From: Chitinophagales bacterium
GTDB lineage: Bacteria > Bacteroidota > Bacteroidia > Chitinophagales > JADIYW01
Length of the DNA stretch: 64,000 nucleotides
Assembly (NCBI GenBank): GCA_023957235.1
Contig: JAMLHI010000006.1
Span: 170,938-234,937 of the forward strand
Direction: 5' to 3'
Shown here in pieces: positions 18,165 to 27,310 of this stretch; position 1 is the stretch's first letter; each line of letters begins with the position of its first letter. Position numbers and translations under genes: made by a program. Below the pieces are notes generated by a model, which saw only the letters and a program-made list of their open reading frames with translations, did no database searches and was not told where the DNA came from.

Positions 18165-19880
18165 ATGAAAACGCACTTTTACTTATTTTTTATTGTAGCA
18201 CTATTTATTTGTGCTCCTAATGTTTCCTTGGCACAAAGCGAAACTTGTGGTCAGACACCTAAAGACCGTATCATGTTGATAGGGGATAGTTGGGCTAACT
18301 TTATGTGGACTTATCGTTCTATGGCAGAAGCTTTAAGAAAAAATGGCTTTGCAGATATCAAAGAAGATGGCAATTTTACTGCTATCATCAGTATGCAGGC
18401 TGAAACTTGGGCATCTGATGGTTGGAAAGATTTGTTGGATGGAAGAATCAGAACGTCAACTGAGGATGTATTTGTTATCTTTATTGGTGGTAATGATGTA
18501 ATGTGGAAATGGCGTCCTGGTAAAACGATTGAAGATTTAAAGCCATATACAGATGAAATGCTTTATTATACTGATCAAATTATAGATATTATATTTAAGC
18601 ATAGACCCAATGCCCAAGTTGTGATAGGTAGCTATGATTATCCTAATTTCGCAGAAACGATGATAGGAAATGAATGGAATCCATATTACAGCCAATGGGA
18701 AAAGTTTGGTTTTGTTGCCCCAGAAGTCCTCAATCCATTATTGATAGACTTTGAAACATATAGAGAAAACTATCCAAGGTATAAAAATAATCCAAACATT
18801 CACTATATTAATAATATGGGCGTTGCTCAATATTATGGTGGATACCCTACTGCATCGTTGTTTCCTCCTTATGCTACTTTTCCTCCAAAAGCAGTAAAGT
18901 TGCCTTATGGTGATACAAGATATCCTACTCACCCTAGTTATATGGGATTGGCTGGATATGATGCATATCATTTCAATGGTAAGGGATATCAGTTTATTGC
19001 CCATAATATGATTAGAAATTATATAGGAGATTATTTTAGACAACAGATTTATAATTATTCTTTTCACTCCACTGGTAAACAAGATGGATGGGTATCCTCA
19101 AATGGTATCGTCAATCAAGGCAATGGTGGAAAAATTGGCAAGGTTAACTCAGAACAATTTGCTGGAATTTTTTCATTTAATACAGATTTTCCTGAAGGAG
19201 TGACGATTGATAAAGGAGCTTTATACTTAGCAAGAAAATCTGGTTTAGGGCAATTGAGAAACAATGAAAATGTTGTTGATAGGTTAACTGTTGAAATGAA
19301 AGTAGGAAATTTTGGAACTTCTGCAGATATTGATCCAGCCGATTTCTCTGACAATGCAGATTTTGTGACTACTGGTTGTATTGTAGGAGTCCCCAATGGT
19401 GATGAATACAAGTTTAGAGTGGACTTGAATCAAGATGTTTTGGATGCTATTGCTAGTTCCAAAAGGGTACAATTTAGAGTCAAAGTAGATTTTGGACCAA
19501 ATTCAGCCAATATGACGTATTTTGAATATTTTGGTGGAAATACAGAAGATAAATATTGGGCTCCTACTTTAGATTTGAGAATGTCAGATGTCCCTACTCC
19601 AGTGGGTGTAAAAGATCAATCTGTAATGCCTCTTTCAATATATCCAAACCCAGTTAATGATGTATTGAATTTTGATATTCCATTGGAATTTAGAAAGTCT
19701 GGTGTGTCAGCTACAATAATTAATTCTATTGGAGAGATTGTAAAATCATGGGACAATGTAGGTGTGAAGAATCAAGTGCGTGAACAAGTTTCAGTTACAG
19801 ATCTTCCTGCTGGTGTATATCATATTTCTATGACCGATGGTTATCAGATAAGAAATGGTAGTATAGTGATTCAGAGATAA
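18165..19880 (+). CDS. T9SS-secreted SGNH/GDSL hydrolase
   Basis: A secreted esterase- or lipase-like enzyme with an N-terminal signal peptide (1-24, ending LAQ). The SGNH hydrolase domain has block I IGDS with nucleophile Ser42, block III GGND with Asn110, and the DxxH pair Asp266/His269 (DAYHFNGKG). A beta-rich region of about 300-480 follows. From about residue 489 there is a Por secretion-system C-terminal sorting domain (SIYPNPVNDVLNF, LPAGVYHI, final VIQR), so the protein is exported by the type IX system and is probably surface-bound or released. The substrate is unknown; family members deacetylate or deacylate polysaccharides and lipids. A strong terminator follows directly. Confidence 0.88.
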   Translation: MKTHFYLFFIVALFICAPNVSLAQSETCGQTPKDRIMLIGDSWANFMWTYRSMAEALRKNGFADIKEDGNFTAIISMQAETWASDGWKDLLDGRIRTSTEDVFVIFIGGNDVMWKWRPGKTIEDLKPYTDEMLYYTDQIIDIIFKHRPNAQVVIGSYDYPNFAETMIGNEWNPYYSQWEKFGFVAPEVLNPLLIDFETYRENYPRYKNNPNIHYINNMGVAQYYGGYPTASLFPPYATFPPKAVKLPYGDTRYPTHPSYMGLAGYDAYHFNGKGYQFIAHNMIRNYIGDYFRQQIYNYSFHSTGKQDGWVSSNGIVNQGNGGKIGKVNSEQFAGIFSFNTDFPEGVTIDKGALYLARKSGLGQLRNNENVVDRLTVEMKVGNFGTSADIDPADFSDNADFVTTGCIVGVPNGDEYKFRVDLNQDVLDAIASSKRVQFRVKVDFGPNSANMTYFEYFGGNTEDKYWAPTLDLRMSDVPTPVGVKDQSVMPLSIYPNPVNDVLNFDIPLEFRKSGVSATIINSIGEIVKSWDNVGVKNQVREQVSVTDLPAGVYHISMTDGYQIRNGSIVIQR

Positions 19881-19906
19881 CTCATTTTTTTTGTTTTTTT
19901 GTTAGG

Positions 19907-19945
19907 GGAAGAGATTGTTGATAATTTGGCAATCTCTTCCTTTTT
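19907..19945 (+). terminator. Rho-independent terminator after the SGNH hydrolase gene
   Basis: An 11-bp stem (GGAAGAGATTG at 19907-19917 with CAATCTCTTCC at 19930-19940), a 12-base loop, then TTTTT. It begins 27 bases past the stop codon. Confidence 0.8.
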
Positions 19946-20048
19946 ATTCTTTAGTAATAATCTTAAAATTTTAACCTTCAGATACAATTTTTCTTAAAAT
20001 ATATACTAAGTTTAGGATATTTAATATCTGATTATTTATTGTAACTCT

Positions 20049-21314
20049 ATGAGCCAATCGAAATTACCTTCTTATATTTTCCCTATTACTATTATAGGGG
20101 TCTTGTTTTTTATTTTTGGATTTATTACTTGGGCAAATAGTCAGCTCATTCCTTATTTAAAGATTGCTTGCCAACTGACAGATACAGAGTCTTATTTTGT
20201 TGGGACTGCCTTTTTTGCTGCTTACTTTTTTATGTCTATACCTAGTTCGTATATTTTAAGTAAAGTTGGATTTAAAAGAGGGATGTCTGTTGGCTTATTT
20301 ATAATGGCGATAGGTGCTCTGTTATTTATTCCTGCTGCTAAAGCGATTAGTTATCCATTGTTTTTATCTGGATTGTTTATAATAGGAACAGGTTTGGCAT
20401 TATTACAGACGGCTTCCAATCCTTATGTTACAATTTTAGGTCCAATAGAGAGTGCCGCACAACGAATTAGCTTTATGGGTGTCTGTAATAAATTAGCTGG
20501 TTATTGTGCTGTTTTTTTATTGAGTTCATTGTTTTTAGAAAATATAGACCAAATAGAAGCCTCTCTACCCGCGATGAGCGCTGTAGAAAAAGCGCAGGAA
20601 TTGCAATTTCTTGCTAATAAAGTGATAAGACCTTATTCAGTGATATCTACTTCTTTTGGTTTATTGGGGATTTTATTATTACTTATTCGTTTGCCTGAGC
20701 CTGTGGAGAATAATGATACAGAAAACTCACAAACGGCTTCTAGTGTCTTAGGTCATCGCAATTTGGTTTTGGGTGCAGTAGCCTTATTTTTCTATGTGGG
20801 TGCAGAAGTGATTAGTTATGATGCTTTCACTACTTTTGGTGAAACTTTAGGATACTCCAAACAAGTGGCTTCTAAATTTGCAGCTAATACTGCTATTGCT
20901 ATGTTAGTCGGTTATTTTCTTTCTATAGCTCTCATTCCTAAAATAATCAGACAAAGACCTGCATTGATTATTTCTGCAGTATTAAGTATTGTTTTTTTAG
21001 TCTTGGCGATGATAACTGAAGGATATACGGCTATAGTCTTTTTTGCATTGCTGGGTTTGTCCCAATCTGCAATGTGGCCGATTATATGGCCATTAGCATT
21101 AAATGGTTTAGGTAAACATACTAAGATTGCTTCTGCAATATTAGTGATGATGATTGTAGGAGGAGCAGTGTTAATGCCTTTGATGGGTGTATTTGCTGAG
21201 TGGATAGATTCAAAAAAACTAGGATTTTTAATCATGATACCGGGCTGGTTGTTTTTAATTTACTACGCATTAGTTGGTTATAAAACTCCTTATGGCAATA
21301 ATGAAGCAGTATAA
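20049..21314 (+). CDS. FucP-family sugar:proton symporter (MFS)
   Basis: A 421-residue, roughly twelve-helix inner-membrane permease of the major facilitator superfamily, fucose/glucose/N-acetylglucosamine permease branch. Family segments include FITWANSQLIPYLK in helix 1, GTGLALLQTASNPYVTILGP around helix 4, and FFYVGAEVISYD after the central loop. It should import a monosaccharide with protons. Which sugar (fucose, glucose, GlcNAc or other) cannot be decided here, because no catabolic kinase or isomerase is adjacent. The next gene, an outer-membrane protein, starts 77 bases later on the same strand and may be co-transcribed. Confidence 0.85.
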   Translation: MSQSKLPSYIFPITIIGVLFFIFGFITWANSQLIPYLKIACQLTDTESYFVGTAFFAAYFFMSIPSSYILSKVGFKRGMSVGLFIMAIGALLFIPAAKAISYPLFLSGLFIIGTGLALLQTASNPYVTILGPIESAAQRISFMGVCNKLAGYCAVFLLSSLFLENIDQIEASLPAMSAVEKAQELQFLANKVIRPYSVISTSFGLLGILLLLIRLPEPVENNDTENSQTASSVLGHRNLVLGAVALFFYVGAEVISYDAFTTFGETLGYSKQVASKFAANTAIAMLVGYFLSIALIPKIIRQRPALIISAVLSIVFLVLAMITEGYTAIVFFALLGLSQSAMWPIIWPLALNGLGKHTKIASAILVMMIVGGAVLMPLMGVFAEWIDSKKLGFLIMIPGWLFLIYYALVGYKTPYGNNEAV

Positions 21315-21390
21315 TCTTGAATTAAAATGACTTTTGTGCTTTTTCTTCAACTCTTTCAAATTCAAAACATTATTTTTGACATTGATATAT

Positions 21391-23118
21391 ATGGAAATGC
21401 TTAAAAATATTAAAGGTCAACTTTTTTTATTATTGTTTAGTTCGTTGTTATTTGCATTAAAAAATGCTAATGCACAGAGTTCGACAATTCCTCAGGGGTC
21501 GCCTTCTTACCACATGTTAGGTAGGCTGGAGATTACTTGTGGCAAATTGATGGAAGGCTATCATAGTGTTAATAAACCTATTGATAGGTTAGGAGCAATG
21601 GAGTATGTCAGTTATATAGATACAGTGAGTAACTGTGAATTGTCTGATGTTGATTTGGCCAATATGGACTATCTCTATAGAGACAATATGGAATTTAGCG
21701 AAAAAGGAATGCGTGAGAGTAGAAAACCTATTTTGAAAATTTTTTATAAGCAACCTGCCAATTTTTTAAGTGTCAATAAGTCTAAGTTTAAAGCTGTACT
21801 AAATCCAGTCGCCCAAATAGGAGTGGGATTTGATGCGGATAATCTGAGCGGTAATAAAGTGAAACAGATCAATGCTAAAGGATTTGAAATCAGAGGTCAA
21901 GTGGACAAAATGTTGAGTTTTTATACTTTTTTTACTTCTGAACAAGCATTTTACCCAGGGTTTATAAATGATGAAATAAGGTCAACAAAAGGAATACCGG
22001 GAGCTGGATATTATAAAAGATTCAAAGATGGAGGATATGACTATTTTAGAGCAAAAGGTTATATCGCTTTTACGCCATCTAAGTATATTAGTTTTCAATT
22101 TGGGCATGATAAAAATTTTATAGGTGATGGTTATCGATCATTGTTACTATCTGATTATGGAAATGATTATCTTTTTCTCAAGGTCAACACGAGAGTTTGG
22201 AAATTAAATTATACTAATATTTTTGCTGAGCTGACCAGCGAATACCCTCGTCGTCAGGATACTTTGTTGAATAAGAAATATATGGCTGTTCATCATTTAA
22301 GTATCAATGCTACCAAATGGTTGAACTTAGGTGTTTTTGAATCGGTCGTGTTTTCGAGACAGAATCATTTTGAATTACAATATCTCAATCCGATAATTTT
22401 TTATAGATATGTAGAACAGATTTTAGGCAGCCCTGATAATGCTATGATTGGGTTTGATTTCAAAGCCAATTTTGCTAAGCATTTCTCTATTTATGGACAA
22501 TTATTGTTGGATGAAATGAATATCAGTCAAGAATTTGATTTCAAAGGAAAAGGAGTGAAAGGATTTTTTAAACCCAATCGCTGGTGGGGAACCAAGGTAG
22601 GTACTCAATTGGGAATGAAGTATATTAATATGTTTGGCATCGATAATTTGGATTTTCAAATTGAAGGGAATATAGTCAGACCATATACTTATTCACATAA
22701 TGATGAAATAACCACTTGGACACATTATAATCAACCATTGGCGCATCCATTAGGGGCAAACTTTACTGAAATTGTATCCATTATAAGATATCAGCCCTCT
22801 CCCAAATGGTTTATTATGGCTAAACATATCAGAGCTAGATATGGCGAAGATGTTGATAGTTCCAATTGGGGAAAAAATATTTTTACATCTTATAGAGATA
22901 AAGAAAAGAATTTTGATAATTATGTAGGTCAGGGAGTACGCACCAAACTTAATTTGACGGATTTGATTGTAACTTTTATGCCATGGCACAATATCTTTTT
23001 TGATTTTAATTATCGTTTTAGAAGAGTGAATAGTGAGATAGATACTAGAGATAGAAATACTCATTTTGTCAATTTGGCTATGAGATGGAATATTCCATAT
23101 CGTCACATAGATTTTTAA
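21391..23118 (+). CDS. RemB/Wzi-like outer-membrane protein
   Basis: About 575 residues starting MEMLKNIKG, with a signal peptide ending ANAQ; ATG 21397 is equally possible, and an upstream in-frame TTG is unlikely. The rest is rich in alternating beta-strands with aromatic girdles, as in a capsule-assembly Wzi-type barrel, and resembles RemB of Flavobacterium gliding and surface-polysaccharide systems. Typical pieces are FQFGHDKNFIGDGYRSLLLSD, LQYLNPIIFYRY and a strand-rich C-terminus ending in an aromatic (HIDF). The proposed site is the outer membrane, in attachment or organisation of surface polysaccharide or in gliding. That role rests on family resemblance only. Confidence 0.75.
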   Translation: MEMLKNIKGQLFLLLFSSLLFALKNANAQSSTIPQGSPSYHMLGRLEITCGKLMEGYHSVNKPIDRLGAMEYVSYIDTVSNCELSDVDLANMDYLYRDNMEFSEKGMRESRKPILKIFYKQPANFLSVNKSKFKAVLNPVAQIGVGFDADNLSGNKVKQINAKGFEIRGQVDKMLSFYTFFTSEQAFYPGFINDEIRSTKGIPGAGYYKRFKDGGYDYFRAKGYIAFTPSKYISFQFGHDKNFIGDGYRSLLLSDYGNDYLFLKVNTRVWKLNYTNIFAELTSEYPRRQDTLLNKKYMAVHHLSINATKWLNLGVFESVVFSRQNHFELQYLNPIIFYRYVEQILGSPDNAMIGFDFKANFAKHFSIYGQLLLDEMNISQEFDFKGKGVKGFFKPNRWWGTKVGTQLGMKYINMFGIDNLDFQIEGNIVRPYTYSHNDEITTWTHYNQPLAHPLGANFTEIVSIIRYQPSPKWFIMAKHIRARYGEDVDSSNWGKNIFTSYRDKEKNFDNYVGQGVRTKLNLTDLIVTFMPWHNIFFDFNYRFRRVNSEIDTRDRNTHFVNLAMRWNIPYRHIDF

Positions 23119-23267
23119 TTGAATGATTAGCTATTGTGTCTAGTTTTAATATTGTCAGAATAAGAGTTTAGATAAATGGTTTTAAGATTGTAAAATTGAT
23201 ATTGTTCAACTTTATTACCATTTTAATGTTTTAATCAGTAATTTGAATATTGCAAAAAGGTGAATGA

Positions 23268-25694
23268 ATGGCTGACTCTTTTACAGGAAATATTTTTGAG
23301 ACCAATCAGACAATGTCTTTTGAGGATTTCAGAAGAGAAGTTCTTGATGACTTTAAAATTGCTAATATTAGCCGAGAAATAAGTCTGCTAGGTCGTAAGG
23401 AAGTATTGACTGGAAAAGCAAAATTTGGAATTTTTGGTGGAGGTAAAGAATTGCCTCAAATAGCGATGGCTAAAGTCTTTCAAAATGGAGATTTTAGAGC
23501 GGGTTACTACAGAGACCAGACTTTTGCTCTGGCTACAAAAATGGTGACTATTGAGCATTTATTTGGACAATTATATGCCAATCCTAATTTGGCTTATGAA
23601 CCTCATTCAGCGGGTAGGCAAATGAACAACCATTTTGCTACAAGAAATTTGAAACCAGATGGTTCGTGGAAAAATTTGACTCAACAGAAAAACTCAGCAG
23701 CTGATAATTCTCCTACTGCCAATCAAATGCTTAGGGCTTTAGGGTTAGCATTAGCATCTAAAAAATATAGAGAATTGAAAAACATTCTTGAAGATGAACG
23801 TTTTTCAATCAATGGTGATGAAGTCTGCTTTGTCTCAATAGGTGATGCGAGTACCTCAGAGGGTTTCTTTTGGGAAGTGCTCAATGCTGCTTGTGTTCAA
23901 CAAGTTCCTATGATAGTGAATGTATGGGATGATGGTTATGGGATATCTGTTCCTAAATCTTTACAGACTGCAAAGTCTTCTATCTCAGAGGCAAGCAAAG
24001 GGTTTCAGGGTACAGCTGAACATCCTTCATTGAAAATAGTGAAAGTGAAGGGCTGGGATTATCCAGAATTGTTGAAAACCTATAAAGAGATTATTGCCGA
24101 TGTAAGAGCAAACCATCAGCCTGTGCTTGTTCATATTGAAGATTTAATTCAGATTCAAGGTCATTCTACTTCTGGTTCGCATGAGAGGTATAAGTCCAAA
24201 GAGAGGCTGGCATGGGAAAAGGAAATGGATGGGATACATCAGATGCAACAATGGATATTGCAAAATCATTTGGCTTCTCAAGAAGAGCTACAGCTACTCA
24301 AAGCTGAAGCTAAAGAAGATGTCAGAAAGGCTCAGAAGAAGGCATGGTCAGATTTTAATGGTCCTATTCATGAGGAATTGATGGAAGCATTGTCATTGAT
24401 GGAAGTTTTGCAAGAAGCTTCTGTTTTTAAGGATAATCTTAAAGAACTCATCAAAGAGGTAAAATATGCAATTGAGCCTACGCGGAGAGATTTTTTAAAG
24501 CTTGCTCATGAGGTACTTTTGTTAACAAGAGAGGAACAGATACCTGAAAGGCAAAAACTATCTGCTTGGTATGAAGAAAACCGCTTAATCAATAAAGAGA
24601 GATTTTGTACTTATTTACATACCAACTCTATTGATTCACCGTTGAAATATCCAATTGTTCCAGTAGAATATGAAGAAAAACCTAAGATATTAAGTGGTTA
24701 TCAGGTGTTAAACCTTTGTTTTGATATGAATTTAGACCGAGATCCACATATTATCGCTTTTGGTGAAGATGTAGGTTATATTGGAGATGTAAACCAAGCA
24801 TTTAACGGTCTGCAAGAAAAATATGGCAAAGAACGTGTCTATGATACAGGCATCAGAGAAGCTAGTATTATAGGCGAAGGGATAGGGCTTGCTATGCGAG
24901 GCTTGAGACCTATTGCTGAAATTCAATATCTGGATTATATCAATTATGCTTTAAGTCCTTTGATGGATGATCTTGCTTGTCTTTCTTATAGAACTAAAGG
25001 TGGTCAGAAGGCTCCTTTGATAATTCGAACAAGAGGGCATAGATTGGAAGGGATTTGGCATACTGGTTCACCTATGAGCATGTTATTGGGAAGTCTGAGG
25101 GGAATTCATATTTGTGTACCTAGAAACATGACTCAAGCAGCTGGTTTTTATAATTTATTATTGAGATGTGATGAGCCAGCATTGGTGATTGAATGTCTGA
25201 ATGGATATCGCTTAAAGGAGAAAATTCCTTCTAATCCTGGAGATTTTACTGTGCCATTGGGAGTGCCAGAAATATTAAAAGAAGGGAAGGATATAAGTTT
25301 AGTGACTTATGGTTCGTGTGTAAGAATTGCCCAAGATGCGATTCATTTGCTTGAAGAAGTGGGTGTCAGTGTGGAATTAATAGATGTACAAACACTTTTG
25401 CCTTTTGATATTCATGGTTTGATTGGACAGTCTGTCAGAAAAACGAATAAGGTTGTGTTTTTAGATGAAGATGTTCCTGGAGGTGCTAGTGCCTATATGC
25501 TTGAACAAACAATGACGCATCAAAATATATTCAATTATTTAGATGCTGCGCCAGTCTGTATGAGTGCGACTCAGCATAGAGCTTCTTATGGCAGTGATGG
25601 TGATTATTTTTGCAAACCCAATGCAGAAGATATCTTTAACCAACTCTACCAACTGATGAATAATCATAATCCTATACAATTTCCTATTTTTTGA
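23268..25694 (+). CDS. 2-oxoisovalerate (branched-chain 2-oxoacid) dehydrogenase E1, fused alpha-beta
   Basis: An 808-residue thiamine-diphosphate enzyme with the E1 alpha and beta subunits fused, a form common in Bacteroidota. The alpha half (about 30-390) has RDQTFALA and the TPP-binding region GDASTSEGFFWEVLNAA. The beta half (from about 475) has AFGEDVGYIGDV, YDTGIREASIIGEGIGLAMRG, and the C-terminal transketolase domain with VTYGS and DLQTL-like segments (VQTLLPFD). It decarboxylates branched-chain (or related) 2-oxoacids and passes the acyl group to a lipoyl E2. No E2 or E3 gene is nearby. The gene stands alone, with 149 bases upstream. Confidence 0.87.
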   Translation: MADSFTGNIFETNQTMSFEDFRREVLDDFKIANISREISLLGRKEVLTGKAKFGIFGGGKELPQIAMAKVFQNGDFRAGYYRDQTFALATKMVTIEHLFGQLYANPNLAYEPHSAGRQMNNHFATRNLKPDGSWKNLTQQKNSAADNSPTANQMLRALGLALASKKYRELKNILEDERFSINGDEVCFVSIGDASTSEGFFWEVLNAACVQQVPMIVNVWDDGYGISVPKSLQTAKSSISEASKGFQGTAEHPSLKIVKVKGWDYPELLKTYKEIIADVRANHQPVLVHIEDLIQIQGHSTSGSHERYKSKERLAWEKEMDGIHQMQQWILQNHLASQEELQLLKAEAKEDVRKAQKKAWSDFNGPIHEELMEALSLMEVLQEASVFKDNLKELIKEVKYAIEPTRRDFLKLAHEVLLLTREEQIPERQKLSAWYEENRLINKERFCTYLHTNSIDSPLKYPIVPVEYEEKPKILSGYQVLNLCFDMNLDRDPHIIAFGEDVGYIGDVNQAFNGLQEKYGKERVYDTGIREASIIGEGIGLAMRGLRPIAEIQYLDYINYALSPLMDDLACLSYRTKGGQKAPLIIRTRGHRLEGIWHTGSPMSMLLGSLRGIHICVPRNMTQAAGFYNLLLRCDEPALVIECLNGYRLKEKIPSNPGDFTVPLGVPEILKEGKDISLVTYGSCVRIAQDAIHLLEEVGVSVELIDVQTLLPFDIHGLIGQSVRKTNKVVFLDEDVPGGASAYMLEQTMTHQNIFNYLDAAPVCMSATQHRASYGSDGDYFCKPNAEDIFNQLYQLMNNHNPIQFPIF

Positions 25695-25856
25695 AAATAA
25701 CTATAAAATATAGAAACTATGTTTTTAGATTTTGTCCTAAAATAGATTTGTGAATAACATGGGTGAATAGATGAGAATATAATAACTCTTCAGGACTATA
25801 AATGAACTTTAAATTTATATTTTAAACTTTCTACCAACCATTTTTCAGTATTATGC

Positions 25857-25894
25857 CAAAAAAAATCAGGAGAAGAAATCCTTCCTCTCCTGAT
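25857..25894 (-). terminator. Rho-independent terminator downstream of fadIJ
   Basis: A 9-bp stem (ATCAGGAGA at 25865-25873 with TCTCCTGAT at 25886-25894). On the minus strand it is followed by eight T. It lies 55 bases beyond the dehydrogenase stop. Confidence 0.75.
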
Positions 25895-25948
25895 GAAAAT
25901 AGCTTATCTAAATATCCGTATGATATACAGGGATATTAAATAATATTT

Positions 25949-27208
25949 TTATTTACTATAAAACTTTTTGTTGCCATTGGCATAATCAATAAGGATTTGG
26001 GCAGGCTCAAAACGCTCACCATATTTAGCAGCTAATTGATTCAGCGTATCTACAGCAGTTTGTGCACCTATACTATCAATATATCTGAATGGTCCACCTC
26101 TGAATGGAGGGAATCCCAAACCAAACACAGCTCCGATATCTCCGTCTAAAGGATTGGATATGATTCCTTCTTGAAGACACAAAGCCGCTTCATTGACCAT
26201 TGCCATTGCACAACGCATTTGTATCTCATTTGCATCCATTTTCTTACGGGAATTTCCACCATAGAAAGAATAGATTTGACCATCTACTTGTCCAGATATT
26301 TTTTTACCTTTTTCGTCATATTGATAGAAGCCTTTTTTGTTTTTCCTTCCTTTATATCCTTCTTTTGAAATTTCTAACAAGGTTTTACTGACTTTGAATT
26401 TTGGTCTTGCAGCCAACATTTCTTGCATAAGTTCTCCACTCATAATATGAGCGCCGACATCAATTCCTACTTCATCTGCTAATGTGATAGGTCCTACAGG
26501 GAATCCAAATAGATTCATCACTTTATCAACTTGTAGTATATCTGCTCCTTCATCTAATAATAACTGAGATTCATTCATCAAAGGAGCTAAAATTCTAGTC
26601 GTATAAAATCCTGGACCATCATCTACAACAATGACTGTTTTACCTTGGCGAACTCCAATATCATAGCAAGTAGCAATGACCCAATCCGCAGTTTTGTCTG
26701 TCTTGATAATTTCCAATAGAGGCATTTTGGGCACTGGAGAAAAATAGTGCATTCCGATAAACAATTCTGGATGTTTGGCTTGAGCAGCGATATGCTTAAT
26801 GGGTAATGCAGATGTATTAGTGGCAAAAATAGTATTGGGTTTTGCATTTTTTTCAACATCATCTAAAATACTCTGCTTTAATTTTAAATTTTCAAACACT
26901 GCTTCTATAACCAGTTCTTGATTATCCAAATCTTCATAATTCAAGCTTCCAGCTAATAATGACATTTTTTCTTCCAGTTCTATTGGAGTCATCGCTTTTT
27001 TTGCCACTCGCTTAGAATAGTTGTTGTAGATAGTTTTGTAAGCAGAACTAATCATGTCTTGATTGACATCTTTTAAAAGCACATGAATATCATCATTGAT
27101 AGAAACTTCTGCAATGCCAGCACCCATAAATCCAGCACCAATCATTCCTATTCGATTTACATTTTTTACTTTTTCTTCGCCATAAGGATTTTTCTTTTTA
27201 TCTGTCAT
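25949..27208 (-). CDS. fadJ: 3-hydroxyacyl-CoA dehydrogenase half of a FadJ-type enzyme
   Basis: Oxidises 3-hydroxyacyl-CoA to 3-ketoacyl-CoA with NAD in beta-oxidation. The Rossmann motif GMIGAGFMGAGIAE is near residue 21, then HYFSPVPKMPLLEII with the catalytic His, and a helical C-terminal domain present in two copies, the second with GLGFPPFRGGPFRY. At 419 residues it is the C-terminal part of a fused hydratase-dehydrogenase. The 33 codons upstream of ATG 27208 are open in the same frame back to a single TAG (27308-27310), beyond which the hydratase half continues. No Shine-Dalgarno-like sequence precedes ATG 27208. It may be translated by re-initiation, by read-through, or the fusion may be inactivated. 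Confidence 0.85.
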   Translation of the reverse strand: MTDKKKNPYGEEKVKNVNRIGMIGAGFMGAGIAEVSINDDIHVLLKDVNQDMISSAYKTIYNNYSKRVAKKAMTPIELEEKMSLLAGSLNYEDLDNQELVIEAVFENLKLKQSILDDVEKNAKPNTIFATNTSALPIKHIAAQAKHPELFIGMHYFSPVPKMPLLEIIKTDKTADWVIATCYDIGVRQGKTVIVVDDGPGFYTTRILAPLMNESQLLLDEGADILQVDKVMNLFGFPVGPITLADEVGIDVGAHIMSGELMQEMLAARPKFKVSKTLLEISKEGYKGRKNKKGFYQYDEKGKKISGQVDGQIYSFYGGNSRKKMDANEIQMRCAMAMVNEAALCLQEGIISNPLDGDIGAVFGLGFPPFRGGPFRYIDSIGAQTAVDTLNQLAAKYGERFEPAQILIDYANGNKKFYSK

Positions 27209-27307
27209 GGCAAAAAAGATATTGATTAATTGATGAGATACAGGAGAAAGGATGAGTTCTTCAAATTTTTCTACTTCTGCAGCATAGCCTTTTTCAATCC
27301 CCTGATT

Positions 27308-27310
27308 CTA
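27308..27310 (-). other. In-frame amber codon splitting fadJ
   Basis: The frame opening at 28144 is read through CVEIG, then TAG, then NQGIEKGYAAEVEKFEEL and on, with no shift, into the dehydrogenase. Without the TAG the gene would encode 731 residues, close to the normal FadJ length of about 715. In E. coli FadJ a Leu is found at about this place (VETGLAQG, from memory), and TTG to TAG is one base change. TAG is an ordinary stop elsewhere in the window (aroQ, the MBL gene at 33476, the lipoprotein at 63149), so the code is not reassigned. Confidence 0.8.

Noticed and set aside
27308..27310. Genome-wide TAG reassignment to explain fadJ
   Set aside because: aroQ, the gene ending at 33476 and the gene ending at 63149 stop properly at TAG, with no sensible protein beyond.
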